64,000 nt of DNA from Clavibacter michiganensis (GTDB taxonomy: Bacteria > Actinomycetota > Actinomycetes > Actinomycetales > Microbacteriaceae), in NCBI RefSeq assembly GCF_002151125.1, contig NZ_MDJZ01000016.1, positions 310,001-374,000 on the forward strand, in the 5' to 3' direction. Below the pieces are notes generated by a model. It made no database searches, was not told where the DNA came from, and worked only from the letters and a program-made list of their open reading frames with translations. Shown in pieces: positions 26,951 to 35,477 of this stretch. Every line of letters starts with the position of its first letter. Positions within the stretch are counted from its first letter, which is position 1. Position numbers and translations under genes: made by a program.

Positions 26951-27856
26951 ATGCACGCACTGCCTCCCGGATCCCTCCGCCTCGTCCACCTCAGCGACAC
27001 CCACCTGCTCCGCGACGGCGGACTCCACCAGGACGTCGTCGACACGGGAGCCGCGCTCGACCGCGTCCTCGTCGAGGCCGACCGCGTCCCGCACGTGCGG
27101 CTCCTCGTCGGCTCGGGCGACCTCTCGGAGGACGGCACCCCCGAGTCGTACGCGCTCCTGCGCGACCAGCTCGTGCCGTGGACGTCGTCGCGGGGCGCCG
27201 CGCTCGTGCTGACGCCCGGCAACCACGACGTGCGCTCCGGCTTCCGGCTCGTGCTCGGCGACGGGCACGGCGGCCCGGGCACGGACGACGGCCGGGATCC
27301 CGCGGCCGTGCCGCCCATCGACGGCGTGACGATCGTGGACGGCTGGCGCATCGTCACCCTCGACAGCTCCGTGCCCGGCAAGGGCTACGGCGCGCTCCGC
27401 GAGCAGCAGCTCGACGGGCTCCGCGAGCTGCTCGCGACCCCGGCCGAGCACGGGACGGTGCTCGTGCTGCACCACCCGCCGGTCCCCGCGCCCACGGCGC
27501 TGCACGAGTCGCTCGCGCTGCAGGGTCCGGAGCGGCTGGCGGAGATCGTCCGCGGCAGCGACGTGCGGGTGATCCTCTCGGGCCACTACCACCACCACAT
27601 CGTCGGGTCGCTCGCGGGCGTGCCCGTGCTGGTGGCGCCCGGCGTCGCGAACGAGACGGACGTGGCGGCCGAGCCCGGCACGGAGCGCATCGTGCGCGGA
27701 TCCGGGTTCCTCGTGGTCGACGTGCGGCCGGACGGCGGCGTCACGTCGGTCGTGGTGCGGGCGCACGCGGACGACGACGGCGACGAGGTCGCGGTGCTCG
27801 ACGCGGAGCTGGTGCAGCGGATCATCCAGGCGTCCGGCGCACCCGACCTGCCGTGA
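26951..27856 (+). CDS. Calcineurin-like metallophosphoesterase (CpdA/GpdQ type)
   Basis: 301 residues. Metal-site motifs in order: LSDTHL (~13-18), GSGDLSEDG in place of GD, LTPGNHD, LHHPP and LSGHYHHH. This is the class III cyclic-nucleotide phosphodiesterase pattern (CpdA, Rv0805), which hydrolyses 2',3'- or 3',5'-cAMP and related diesters. The Asp-to-Gly-Asp spacing is normal. Start supported by TAGGGT six bases upstream. Followed by a 17-bp terminator. Substrate is not certain; glycerophosphodiesters are an alternative. Confidence 0.9.
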   Translation: MHALPPGSLRLVHLSDTHLLRDGGLHQDVVDTGAALDRVLVEADRVPHVRLLVGSGDLSEDGTPESYALLRDQLVPWTSSRGAALVLTPGNHDVRSGFRLVLGDGHGGPGTDDGRDPAAVPPIDGVTIVDGWRIVTLDSSVPGKGYGALREQQLDGLRELLATPAEHGTVLVLHHPPVPAPTALHESLALQGPERLAEIVRGSDVRVILSGHYHHHIVGSLAGVPVLVAPGVANETDVAAEPGTERIVRGSGFLVVDVRPDGGVTSVVVRAHADDDGDEVAVLDAELVQRIIQASGAPDLP

Positions 27857-27884
27857 CGGCCGGGCCCTGACGCGTCCGGACATG

Positions 27885-27920
27885 AGGAGAGGCGGCGACC
27901 CGTGGGTCGCCGCCTCTCCT
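27885..27920. terminator. 17-bp perfect hairpin, bidirectional
   Basis: AGGAGAGGCGGCGACCC and its exact reverse complement around a two-base loop, between the convergent phosphoesterase and csbD genes. Confidence 0.8.
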
Positions 27921-27938
27921 GGCGCTGCTGGTCCGGCT

Positions 27939-28109
27939 CTACTTGAAGACGTCCTTGACGTCCTCGCCGGCCTTCTTGGCGGACGCGGCGGTCTGGTCCT
28001 TCTGGCCCTCGGCCTTGAGGCTCTCGTCGCCCTTGTGGTCGCCGAGCGCCTCCTTGGCCTTGCCCGCGATGTCCTGAGCAGCGTTCTTGATCTTGTCGTC
28101 GAGACCCAT
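27939..28109 (-). CDS. CsbD family stress protein
   Basis: 56 residues from ATG 28109, with AGGAGGAGATC directly upstream. A frame from 28205 exists but lacks an RBS. MGLDDKIKNAAQDIAGKAKEALG is the CsbD signature: a small, charged, disordered/helical protein made under general stress and controlled by alternative sigma factors in Bacillus. Lys/Asp/Ala content is high and it has a KDVFK end. TAAGGT (minus 28153-28158) may be the -10. Function of the family is unknown. Confidence 0.9.
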   Translation of the reverse strand: MGLDDKIKNAAQDIAGKAKEALGDHKGDESLKAEGQKDQTAASAKKAGEDVKDVFK

Positions 28110-28152
28110 GATCTCCTCCTCACTGAGGCCACCGGGTGCGGCCCTCGACTGG

Positions 28153-28158
28153 ACCTTA
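28153..28158 (-). promoter_or_regulatory. Candidate -10 box TAAGGT for csbD
   Basis: Would give a leader of roughly 35 bases that includes the AGGAGG site. The -35 is not clear, which would fit an alternative sigma factor. Confidence 0.35.
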
Positions 28159-28292
28159 GGACGGGCCGCTCCTGAAGACCTGACAGATGCGAGGTGGGTG
28201 TCCACTGAGCGAAGCGGAGGGCCGTCGACCCGCCGCGCGGCCCGTGCAAGTGCCTTCCGCGGGGTCCGGCATCGCCCCTATGCTCCGGGACC

Positions 28293-28712
28293 GTGATCCT
28301 CTTCGGGCTGCTCCCCCTCCTCGTGGCCGTGTGCGCGCTCGTCGACCTCATCACCCGCCCGGACGACCGGGTGAAGCACCTGCCGAAGCTCGTCTGGATC
28401 CTGCTCGTCGTGTTCCTGCCCCTCATCGGCAGCATCGTGTGGTTCTGCGTCGGCCACGACTGGAACGCCCGGCCCGTGCCCGTCGGCCCGCCGGACCGGA
28501 GCGCCGCCTACGAGCGGGCCGCGGTGGCGGTCGACCGGCGCGTGCGCAGCACGGAGCAGCAGCTCGCCGACCTGGAGGAGGAGGAGCGGCACTACGCCCG
28601 GATCGCGCGGATGCGGCAGCTCCAGGCCGAGCGCGCGGTGCAGGCGGCGCGTGCCGCGGGACCGGCGCGTGAGCCCCGGGCCATCGAGCCCGGATCCACC
28701 CCCGAGCGGTAG
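28293..28712 (+). CDS. PLDc_N-domain membrane protein
   Basis: 139 residues, GTG start eight bases after TATGCT (28279-28284). The first 55 residues form two spans with the PLDc_N signature: LLPLLVAVCALVDLI, then LPKLVWILLVVFLPLIGSIVWF. This is the membrane anchor often found in front of phospholipase D or alone. The C-terminal half is a charged coiled coil (STEQQLADLEEEERHYARIA) without a PLD catalytic domain. Function unknown; often associated with envelope stress. Stand-alone members are common in actinobacteria. Confidence 0.85.
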   Translation: MILFGLLPLLVAVCALVDLITRPDDRVKHLPKLVWILLVVFLPLIGSIVWFCVGHDWNARPVPVGPPDRSAAYERAAVAVDRRVRSTEQQLADLEEEERHYARIARMRQLQAERAVQAARAAGPAREPRAIEPGSTPER

Positions 28713-28799
28713 TCCCTCCCCAGGACGCGCGCCGCCGTCCCATCCCTCCGCCGCCTCGCCGTGGGCGCCGGGGTCGGAGGCGGATGGGAGCATGGCCGC

Positions 28800-30974
28800 A
28801 TGCCCGACACCGCGATGCCGCCCTCCTCCGCCGCGACCTCCGACCTCCGGTCCGCCGCCCGGGAGCACCTCTCGCGGCTCGTCGGCGTCGCGGGCGCCGA
28901 CTTCCACGACGGCCAGTTCGAGGCCATCGAGGCGCTCGTGCAGGACCGCTCCCGCGCTCTCGTCGTGCAGCGCACCGGATGGGGCAAGTCGGCCGTCTAC
29001 TTCGTCGCCACCCTGCTCCTCCGCCAGCAGGGCCTCGGCCCCACGCTCCTCGTCTCGCCGCTCCTCGCGCTCATGCGCGACCAGGTCGCCGCGGCCCGCC
29101 GGGCCGGGGTCCGCGCCGTCGCCATGAACTCGAGCAACGCGCACGAGTGGGACGACCTCCTGCGCGCGCTCGACGCCGACGAGGTCGACCTCCTCCTCGT
29201 CTCGCCCGAGCGGCTCAACAACCCGCGCTTCCGCGACGAGCAGCTGCCCGCGCTCCGGGCCCGGCTCGGCCTCCTCGTGGTCGACGAGGCGCACTGCATC
29301 TCCGACTGGGGCCACGACTTCCGGCCCGACTACCGCCGCCTCCGCGACCTCATCTCCTCGGTCGACGAGCGCGTGCCCGTCCTCGCCACCACCGCCACCG
29401 CGAACTCGCGCGTGGTGGCCGACGTCGAGGAGCAGCTGAGCGTCGGATCCGCGGGCGCGGGCGTCGTCGAGACCGAGCGCGTGCCCGTGGTCACCATCCG
29501 CGGGCCGCTCGCGCGGCGCTCGCTCCGGCTCGGCGTGCTGCGGCTCGAGAACAGCCGCGACCGGCTCGGCTGGCTCCTCAGCCACCTCGACGAGCTGCCC
29601 GGCAGCGGCATCATCTACGCGCTCACGGTGTCGGCCGCGCAGGACACGGCGCGGCTGCTGCGCGACGCCGGCCACGCCGTCAAGGCGTACACGGGGCGCG
29701 ACGACCCGGCCGACCGGGAGCAGGCCGAGGGCGAGCTCCAGCGCAACGAGGTCAAGGCGCTCGTCGCCACGAGCGCGCTCGGCATGGGCTTCGACAAGCC
29801 CGACCTCGGGTTCGTCGTGCACCTCGGGGCGCCGTCGTCGCCCGTCTCCTACTACCAGCAGGTCGGGCGCGCGGGGCGCGGATCCGCGGACGCGGACGTG
29901 CTGCTCCTGCCCGGACGGGAGGATCCGGACATCTGGCAGTACTTCGCCACCGCCTCCATGCCGGACGAGCAGCAGGCGGCGTCCGTCATCCAGGCGCTCG
30001 GCGAGAGCGACCGGCCGCTGTCCGTCCCCGCGCTCGAGTCGCGCGTGCAGCTCTCGCGCAGCCGCCTCGACCTCCTCCTCAAGGTGCTCGACGTCGACGG
30101 CGCCGTGCGTCGCGACACCGCGGGGTGGTCCGCCACGGGCGTCCCGTGGGTCTACGACCGCGCCCGCTACGAGCAGGTCGCCGCGGCGCGGGTGCGCGAG
30201 CAGCAGGCGATGCTCGACTACGAGACCACGCTCGGCTGCCGGATGGAGTTCCTCCAGCGCCAGCTCGACGACGACACCGCGGCGCCGTGCGGCCGTTGCG
30301 ACCGGTGCGCGGGTGCGTGGTACCCGACGTCGCTGGATCAGCGGGCGTCGGCCACCGCGTCGCAGGCGCTCGACAAGGTGGGGCTGCCCATCGAGCCGCG
30401 GCTGCGCTGGCCCACGGGCGCGTCGAGCGTCGGAGTCCCGCTCAGCGGCGCCATCGTCGCGGACGAGCAGGTCGACGAGGGCCGCGCGCTCGCCCGCCTC
30501 ACCGACCTCGGCTGGGGCGGGCGCCTCCGCACGGTCTTCGCGGCCGGCGCCGAGGACGCGCCCGTCGACGATGCCCTCGTCGCCGCCTGCGTGCGGGTGC
30601 TCGCTGAGTGGGGCTGGGCGGAGCGTCCGCGCGCGGTCGTGCACGTGCCGTCCGCGGGCCGGCCGCAGCTCGTCGGCAGCCTCGCCCAGCGCATCGCCGA
30701 GGTGGGGCGCCTGCCGTTCCTCGGGTCGCTCGACCTCGTGGATCCCGGTGCCCCCGGTGCTGCGCGCGGCAACAGCGTCTACCGGCTCGGGCGGGTGCAC
30801 CCGCGGTTCCAGGTGCCGACGCACCTCGCGGACGACCTCGCCGCGGATCCGCGCACCGTGCTCCTCGTGGACGACCTGGTCGACACCCGCTGGACCCTCA
30901 CGGTCGCCGGTCGGCTGCTGCGCAAGGCCGGGGCCACCCGCGTGCTGCCGTTCGCGCTCGCGCAGCAGGGGTAG
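28800..30974 (+). CDS. recQ: RecQ-type DNA helicase fused to a phosphoribosyltransferase-like domain
   Basis: 724 residues. ATG 28800 lies six bases after GAGCAT (28788-28793). Helicase motifs: Q-motif FHDGQFEAI, Walker A RTGWGKSA, DEAHCISDWGHDFRP, TATAN and QQVGRAGRG. Zinc ligands CGRCDRC (~500). The RQC/HRDC parts are not obvious. The last ~200 residues look like a type I phosphoribosyltransferase: VLLVDDLVDTRWTLT has the Asp pair of the PRPP loop but RW where TG is usual. Such RecQ-PRTase fusions are frequent in actinobacteria and not understood. 3'-5' unwinding in recombination repair is the likely activity. Confidence 0.9.
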   Translation: MPDTAMPPSSAATSDLRSAAREHLSRLVGVAGADFHDGQFEAIEALVQDRSRALVVQRTGWGKSAVYFVATLLLRQQGLGPTLLVSPLLALMRDQVAAARRAGVRAVAMNSSNAHEWDDLLRALDADEVDLLLVSPERLNNPRFRDEQLPALRARLGLLVVDEAHCISDWGHDFRPDYRRLRDLISSVDERVPVLATTATANSRVVADVEEQLSVGSAGAGVVETERVPVVTIRGPLARRSLRLGVLRLENSRDRLGWLLSHLDELPGSGIIYALTVSAAQDTARLLRDAGHAVKAYTGRDDPADREQAEGELQRNEVKALVATSALGMGFDKPDLGFVVHLGAPSSPVSYYQQVGRAGRGSADADVLLLPGREDPDIWQYFATASMPDEQQAASVIQALGESDRPLSVPALESRVQLSRSRLDLLLKVLDVDGAVRRDTAGWSATGVPWVYDRARYEQVAAARVREQQAMLDYETTLGCRMEFLQRQLDDDTAAPCGRCDRCAGAWYPTSLDQRASATASQALDKVGLPIEPRLRWPTGASSVGVPLSGAIVADEQVDEGRALARLTDLGWGGRLRTVFAAGAEDAPVDDALVAACVRVLAEWGWAERPRAVVHVPSAGRPQLVGSLAQRIAEVGRLPFLGSLDLVDPGAPGAARGNSVYRLGRVHPRFQVPTHLADDLAADPRTVLLVDDLVDTRWTLTVAGRLLRKAGATRVLPFALAQQG

Positions 30975-30992
30975 TCGGGCGGCCGGGGCGGG

Positions 30993-32009
30993 TCAGCCGG
31001 CGGTCGGCGGCACGGGGACGCCCGGCTCGGGATCCGGCGACGCGAACACGGTGCCGCCGCCCGCGAGCCGGGCGCGCATCACCTCCAGGGCCTGCGGGTT
31101 CTCGTCCACCAATACGAAGCGGCGGCCGAGCTCGCGGGCCGCGGCGCCCGTGGTGCCGGATCCGGCGAAGAAGTCGAGCACCCAGTCGCCCGGCCCGCTC
31201 GACGCCTGCACGATGCGACGCAGCACGCCGAGCGGCTTCTGGGTCGCGTAGCCGGTCTTCTCGCGGCCCGTAGGGGAGACGATCGTGTGCCACCAGACGT
31301 CCGTCGGCAGCTTGCCGCGCTCGCGCTTCTCCGGGGTCACGAGGCCGGGCGCCATGTACGGCTCGCGGTCGACGCCCTCCGAGTCGAAGCGGTAGCGGAG
31401 CGGGTCCTTCACGTAGACGAGGATCGTGTCGTGCTTGGCCGGCCAGCGGCGGCGGGACTTCGCGCCGTAGTCGTACGCCCACACGATCTCGTTGAGGAAC
31501 GAGCGGCGGCCGAAGAGCGCGTCGAGCACGACCTTCGCGTAGTGCACCTCGCGGTAGTCGAGGTGCAGGTAGAGGGTCCCGGTCGGGTGGAGGAGACGCC
31601 ACGCCTCGATGAGCCGCGGCTCGAGGAAGTCCCAGTAGTCGGCGAACGAGTCGTCGAAGCCGTAGAGCATGCCCTTCACGGAGTCGTAGCTGCGGCCGTG
31701 GAAGCCGAGGCGCGCACCCGGCGGGCGGACCGGCTCGGGCGTCGCGGTGCTCGCGGGGGCGAGGGCGGGGGCAGCGGTCGCGGGGTCGGCGGCGGCGGTG
31801 TCGTCGGCGGCGCCGGCTTCGGGATCCGGGTCCGGGTCGGCGCTGCGCCTGACCGTGAGGTTCTGCCGCTCCTGCGTGCGGCCGGTGTTGAACGGCGGAT
31901 CCAGGTAGATGAGCTGGAAGGCGCCGTCGGGGAGGGCGCGCACGGCCTCGAGGTTCTCCGCGTGGATCACGAGGTCGGGGCCGTCGGGGGTCCACGCGGG
32001 CAGGGGCAC
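30993..32009 (-). CDS. Orphan beta-class DNA methyltransferase (N6-adenine or N4-cytosine)
   Basis: 338 residues, GTG start six bases after TAACCT (minus 32016-32021). Catalytic motif IV is DPPF at 37-40 (LIYLDPPFNTG); the AdoMet motif DFFAGSGTTG comes near the C-terminus (~279-288), the order of beta-class enzymes such as CcrM and HinfI methylase. The region between has target-recognition features (YGFDDSFADYWDF, YDYGAKSRRRWP, DVWWHTIV), and a ~45-residue Pro/Ala/Asp-rich insert follows motif IV. No restriction endonuclease is nearby, so it may act in regulation or replication timing. Recognition site unknown. Confidence 0.9.
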   Translation of the reverse strand: MPLPAWTPDGPDLVIHAENLEAVRALPDGAFQLIYLDPPFNTGRTQERQNLTVRRSADPDPDPEAGAADDTAAADPATAAPALAPASTATPEPVRPPGARLGFHGRSYDSVKGMLYGFDDSFADYWDFLEPRLIEAWRLLHPTGTLYLHLDYREVHYAKVVLDALFGRRSFLNEIVWAYDYGAKSRRRWPAKHDTILVYVKDPLRYRFDSEGVDREPYMAPGLVTPEKRERGKLPTDVWWHTIVSPTGREKTGYATQKPLGVLRRIVQASSGPGDWVLDFFAGSGTTGAAARELGRRFVLVDENPQALEVMRARLAGGGTVFASPDPEPGVPVPPTAG

Positions 32010-32080
32010 GCCCCGAGGTTAACGGAAGGCCCGAGGGGCGCCGGTCGCGCCCGGCCGCGGTCGTCGCGCGCTCCGGCTCG

Positions 32081-32086
32081 TAGGCT
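32081..32086 (+). promoter_or_regulatory. -10 box TAGGCT, leaderless start of kynU
   Basis: Six bases before GTG 32093. The divergent methyltransferase has TAACCT at 32016-32021 on the other strand, also six bases from its GTG. Confidence 0.55.
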
Positions 32087-32092
32087 GCGGAC

Positions 32093-33325
32093 GTGACACC
32101 CGACGCCCACGCCTCCCACCCGATCCCGTCGGCCGCCGAGCTCGACGCCCGCGACCCGCTGGCGCGCTTCCGCGACCTGTTCGTGCAGTCCGACGACGTG
32201 GTCGCCTACCTCGACGGCAACTCGCTCGGGCTGCCTACCCTCGCGAGCGTCGAGCGCATGGCATCGTTCGTGCGCGATCAGTGGGGCGGCCGCCTCATCC
32301 GCGGCTGGGACGAGGACTGGCTCGAGATGCCGACGCGCATCGGCGACGACCTCGGTCGCGTCGCGTACGGCGCGGCGGCCGGCCAGACGTTCGTCGGCGA
32401 CTCCACCACCGTGATCCTCTACAAGCTCGTGCGCGCCGCCGTCCGCGCGCGGCCCGGCCGCGACGAGCTCGTGATCGACACCGACAACTTCCCGACCGAC
32501 CGCTTCGTGCTCGAGGGCGTCGCCGAGGAGTGCGGCATGACGATCCGCTGGATCGAGGTGTCGCCCGACGCCGGGGTCACGCCGGAGCTCGTCGCGGAGG
32601 CGGTGGGGGAGCGGACCGCGCTCGTGGTGCTCAGCCAGGTCGCGTACCGGTCGGGGTTCCTGGCGGACGTGCCGGGGATCACGCGCATCGTGCACGACGC
32701 CGGCGCGCTCGTGCTGTGGGACACCTGCCACTCGGTCGGCGTGATCCCCACCGAGCTCGACGCGTGGGGTGTCGACCTCGCGGTCGGCTGCAGCTACAAG
32801 TACCTCGACGGCGGGCCGGGCGCGCCCGCGCACGGCTACGTGCGGAGCGACCTGCAGGGTGAGCTGCGGCAGCCGATCCAGGGCTGGATGGGCGCGCAGG
32901 ACGTCTTCGCGATGGGGCCGGAGTACGTGCCGGCCGACGGGATCCGCCGCTTCCTCAGCGGCACTCCGCCCATCGTCGGGATGCTCGCGATGCAGGACAT
33001 GATCGCGCTCATCGAGGAGGCGGGCATGCCCGCGATCCGCGCCAAGTCGCTCGCGCTCACCGGCTTCGCGCTGGATCTCGTCGACCGCGACCTCGTGCCG
33101 CTCGGCGCCCGCGTCGCGAGCCCGCGCGAGGAGGACCGGCGCGGCAGCCACGTGAGCGTCGACCACCCGCGGTTCCGCGACATCGTCGGCGCGCTGTGGG
33201 CGGAGGGCGTGATCCCCGACTTCCGCGCGCCGTCCGGCCTCCGCCTCGGGCTCAGCCCGCTGACCACCTCGTTCCGCGAGGTGGAGGTCGGCGTGGAGGC
33301 GATCCGGCGGCACCTGGCGGGCTGA
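32093..33325 (+). CDS. kynU: Kynureninase
   Basis: 410 residues, GTG start after TAGGCT. PLP enzyme splitting kynurenine to anthranilate and alanine in tryptophan catabolism. Features: YLDGNSLGLP near residue 42, WGGRLIRGWDEDW, DTDNFPTDRFV, the PLP Asp region DTCHSVG, and the lysine motif GCSYKYLDGGPGAP. Full length and no missing residue. No tryptophan dioxygenase or formamidase in the window, so the pathway is either split or the enzyme works on imported kynurenine. Divergent from the methyltransferase. Confidence 0.95.
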   Translation: MTPDAHASHPIPSAAELDARDPLARFRDLFVQSDDVVAYLDGNSLGLPTLASVERMASFVRDQWGGRLIRGWDEDWLEMPTRIGDDLGRVAYGAAAGQTFVGDSTTVILYKLVRAAVRARPGRDELVIDTDNFPTDRFVLEGVAEECGMTIRWIEVSPDAGVTPELVAEAVGERTALVVLSQVAYRSGFLADVPGITRIVHDAGALVLWDTCHSVGVIPTELDAWGVDLAVGCSYKYLDGGPGAPAHGYVRSDLQGELRQPIQGWMGAQDVFAMGPEYVPADGIRRFLSGTPPIVGMLAMQDMIALIEEAGMPAIRAKSLALTGFALDLVDRDLVPLGARVASPREEDRRGSHVSVDHPRFRDIVGALWAEGVIPDFRAPSGLRLGLSPLTTSFREVEVGVEAIRRHLAG

Positions 33326-33364
33326 GGCGCGCGACCGCCCACCCGGCCCGGCGCCCGCCTCGCC

Positions 33365-34159
33365 CTACGGCAGGATGGCGTCCACGTACCCGCCGTCGAC
33401 CCGCAGCGCGCCGCCGGTCGTCGCCGACGCCTGCCGCGACGCCAGGTACACGCACATGTTCGCGATCTCCTCCGGCTCGATCAGCCGCTGGATGAGCGAC
33501 TGCGGCCGGTGCTCCCGCATGAACTCCCGCTGCGCCTCGTCCCACGGCAGGTCGTCGCCCACGAGCTCGCGCGCGAAGGCCTCGACGCCGCCGGTGTGCG
33601 TGGGGCCGGCCATGACGCAGTTGACGGTGACGCCGGATCCGGCCGCCGCCTTGGCGAAGCCGCGCGAGACGCCGAGGAGCGCGGTCTTCGAGACGCCGTA
33701 GTGGATCATCTCGGCCGGCGTCGCGACGGCCGAGTCGCTCGCGATGTACTGCACGCGTCCCCAGCCGCGCGCCATCATGCCGGGCAGGTACGCGCGGGTG
33801 AGGCGCACGCCCGCGAGCACGTTGACCTCGAAGTAGCGGCGCCACTCGTCGTCGGAGATGTCGAAGGGGTCGGCCGAGGCGAAGATCCCGAGGTTGTTGA
33901 CGAGCACGTCGACCTCGGGGAAGAGCTCGACCGCCCGGGCGGCGCCCTCCTCGGTCGCGACGTCGGCGGCGAGCACCTCGACGGGCGCGTCCGGATGCGC
34001 GGCGAGCAGCCGGTCGCGCGCCGCCGCCGTCCGCTCCTCGTCGCGGCCGTTGACGATCACGCGGGCGCCCGCGGCGAGCAGCCCCTCCGCGATCGCGTAC
34101 CCGATGCCCTGCGTGGAGCCCGTGACGAGGGCGGTGGATCCCGTGAGGTCGATGCGCAT
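33365..34159 (-). CDS. SDR-family oxidoreductase (FabG-like)
   Basis: 264 residues from ATG 34159 with GGAAGG six bases upstream; a longer frame to 35125 is the antisense of the neighbour. Cofactor motif TGSTQGIGYA at ~11-20, NNLGIF (NNAG variant), Ser in IASDSA and the catalytic YGVSK. End GGALRVDGGYV. Classical SDR; substrate unknown. Thirty-five bases downstream of the Gfo/Idh gene on the same strand, so probably the second gene of a two-gene unit. Confidence 0.93.
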   Translation of the reverse strand: MRIDLTGSTALVTGSTQGIGYAIAEGLLAAGARVIVNGRDEERTAAARDRLLAAHPDAPVEVLAADVATEEGAARAVELFPEVDVLVNNLGIFASADPFDISDDEWRRYFEVNVLAGVRLTRAYLPGMMARGWGRVQYIASDSAVATPAEMIHYGVSKTALLGVSRGFAKAAAGSGVTVNCVMAGPTHTGGVEAFARELVGDDLPWDEAQREFMREHRPQSLIQRLIEPEEIANMCVYLASRQASATTGGALRVDGGYVDAILP

Positions 34160-34194
34160 GTCGTGCCTTCCGTGAGAGGAGGAGGGAGTGCGGG

Positions 34195-35289
34195 TCAGTC
34201 GGCCCAGGCGCGCCGCGTGCTCCGGACGGGCTCGCCGGTGGTCGCGGCCTCGTGCATGAGGAGCGCGAGGTGGTGGTCCTGCGACGCCTCCGCGAGCGAG
34301 TTGGTGGAGGGTCCGCCGGCCGCGTGCGCGTGCATCTCGACGAGGCACTGGGCGATGGCGATCTCGTCGTCCGCGAGCCGGCCCGGCGCGAACGGGTTCT
34401 CGTAGACCCACTCGGATCCGAGCAGCAGGCCGCGCAGGTGGTGGCCCTCGAGGTTCCCGCCCTGCCCGGTCTCGACGCGCGCGATGTCGGCCCACGTCGG
34501 CGTCGTCGCGTCGAGCAGCCAGCTCACGTGCTCGTCGACGATCTCGCCGCGCTCGCCGCGGACGAGGAGCCGGTTGCGGCGGATCCAGGAGAAGTACTGC
34601 CGGTCGGCGAAGTCGTAGACGCCCAGGCGGTCGCCGAAGTCGAAGCGCGCGGTGGTCTGCACGGCCGTGACGACCTCCTCGCGCACGGGGTCCCCGTCGC
34701 GGTCGGGCCCGGCGACGAGCGGCGAGGAGAAGCGCTGCGCGGTGATGGTCGCGTCCTCGAACCCGATGCCCAGCGCCCGGCGCATCACGCGGACGCCGTG
34801 GTAGTCGTGGCACTGCGCGACCGTGGCCTGGCTGATCCGCCCCAGCCTGCCGTCGGCGGCGATCGCGAGCTGCGCGGCGAGCAGCGGCGAGAGCGGGTAC
34901 TGCTCGGCCACCTCGATCCTGGCGCCCTGCCTCACGAGCGCATCGAGCCGCTCGAGGTCCTCGACGGTCTCGCCGGGCGGGGTCTCGGTGAGCACGGCGA
35001 CGCCGCGGTCGACGAGGTCGGCGATCACGTCGGGCGCGGCCGCCCGCGGCACGGACACGACCACGAACGACGGCGCCTCGGCGGCGAGCAGCTCGGCCGC
35101 GGTGCGGAAGGTGCGGATCCCCCACTCCTCCTCGAGCGCACGGCCCGTCTCGGCGCTGCGCGTCACGAGCCCGGTGACCGCGAAGCGCTCGGGGAGGGCG
35201 CGCGCGATGCGCAGGAAGAAGGCGCTGCGCCAGCCGCTCCCCACGATGCCGAAGCGGATCTGCGGGGCGGGCGTCGCGGGGCGGGGCAT
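34195..35289 (-). CDS. Gfo/Idh/MocA-family oxidoreductase
   Basis: 364 residues from ATG 35289, seven bases from TACGCT (minus 35297-35302); an ATG at 35337 is less likely. Rossmann motif FGIVGSGWRSAFFLRIA at ~13-29, then VTGLVTRSAE, VVSVPRAAAPDVI, and the EKP-like position replaced by TETPPGETVEDL: Thr where Lys is usual. The C-terminal domain has EQYPLSPLLAAQLA and a hydrophobic core. NAD(P)-linked sugar or polyol dehydrogenase group; loss of the EKP Lys may alter chemistry. Next to an SDR gene, suggesting carbohydrate modification. Confidence 0.85.
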   Translation of the reverse strand: MPRPATPAPQIRFGIVGSGWRSAFFLRIARALPERFAVTGLVTRSAETGRALEEEWGIRTFRTAAELLAAEAPSFVVVSVPRAAAPDVIADLVDRGVAVLTETPPGETVEDLERLDALVRQGARIEVAEQYPLSPLLAAQLAIAADGRLGRISQATVAQCHDYHGVRVMRRALGIGFEDATITAQRFSSPLVAGPDRDGDPVREEVVTAVQTTARFDFGDRLGVYDFADRQYFSWIRRNRLLVRGERGEIVDEHVSWLLDATTPTWADIARVETGQGGNLEGHHLRGLLLGSEWVYENPFAPGRLADDEIAIAQCLVEMHAHAAGGPSTNSLAEASQDHHLALLMHEAATTGEPVRSTRRAWAD

Positions 35290-35357
35290 GGTCGCCAGCG
35301 TACGCGCGGGGTCGCGCGCGGCCCGGGCCCGCGTCATCTGGCCCGCGCGGCTGTGTT

Positions 35358-35436
35358 CTCGCAGCCGACTGCGGAATACTCGCGAGGGCTGCGAGGCTGT
35401 CCCGGGAGCGAACGCTCCCGCGTGAGGCGCCTCACG
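35358..35436. promoter_or_regulatory. Three consecutive palindromes upstream of the glycosyltransferase operon
   Basis: CTCGCAGCC / GGCTGCGAG (35358-35395, 20-base loop), then CGGGAGCG-AA-CGCTCCCG (35403-35420), then the 16-base palindrome CGTGAGGCGCCTCACG (35421-35436). The stretch before them is AT-richer than the surroundings. It may be an attenuator or multi-operator leader. Confidence 0.5.
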
Positions 35437-35477
35437 GCTCCGTCGCAGGAGCAGGCGACCCGAAGGGGGGCACGAGC

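Noticed and set aside
28278-30824. 848-codon open frame antisense to recQ
   Set aside because: Arg/Glu/Gly/His-rich translation with no motif; the sense frame holds complete helicase motifs. High G+C in third positions opens antisense frames.
30993-32009. Restriction-modification system
   Set aside because: Only the methyltransferase is present; neighbours are recQ and kynU.
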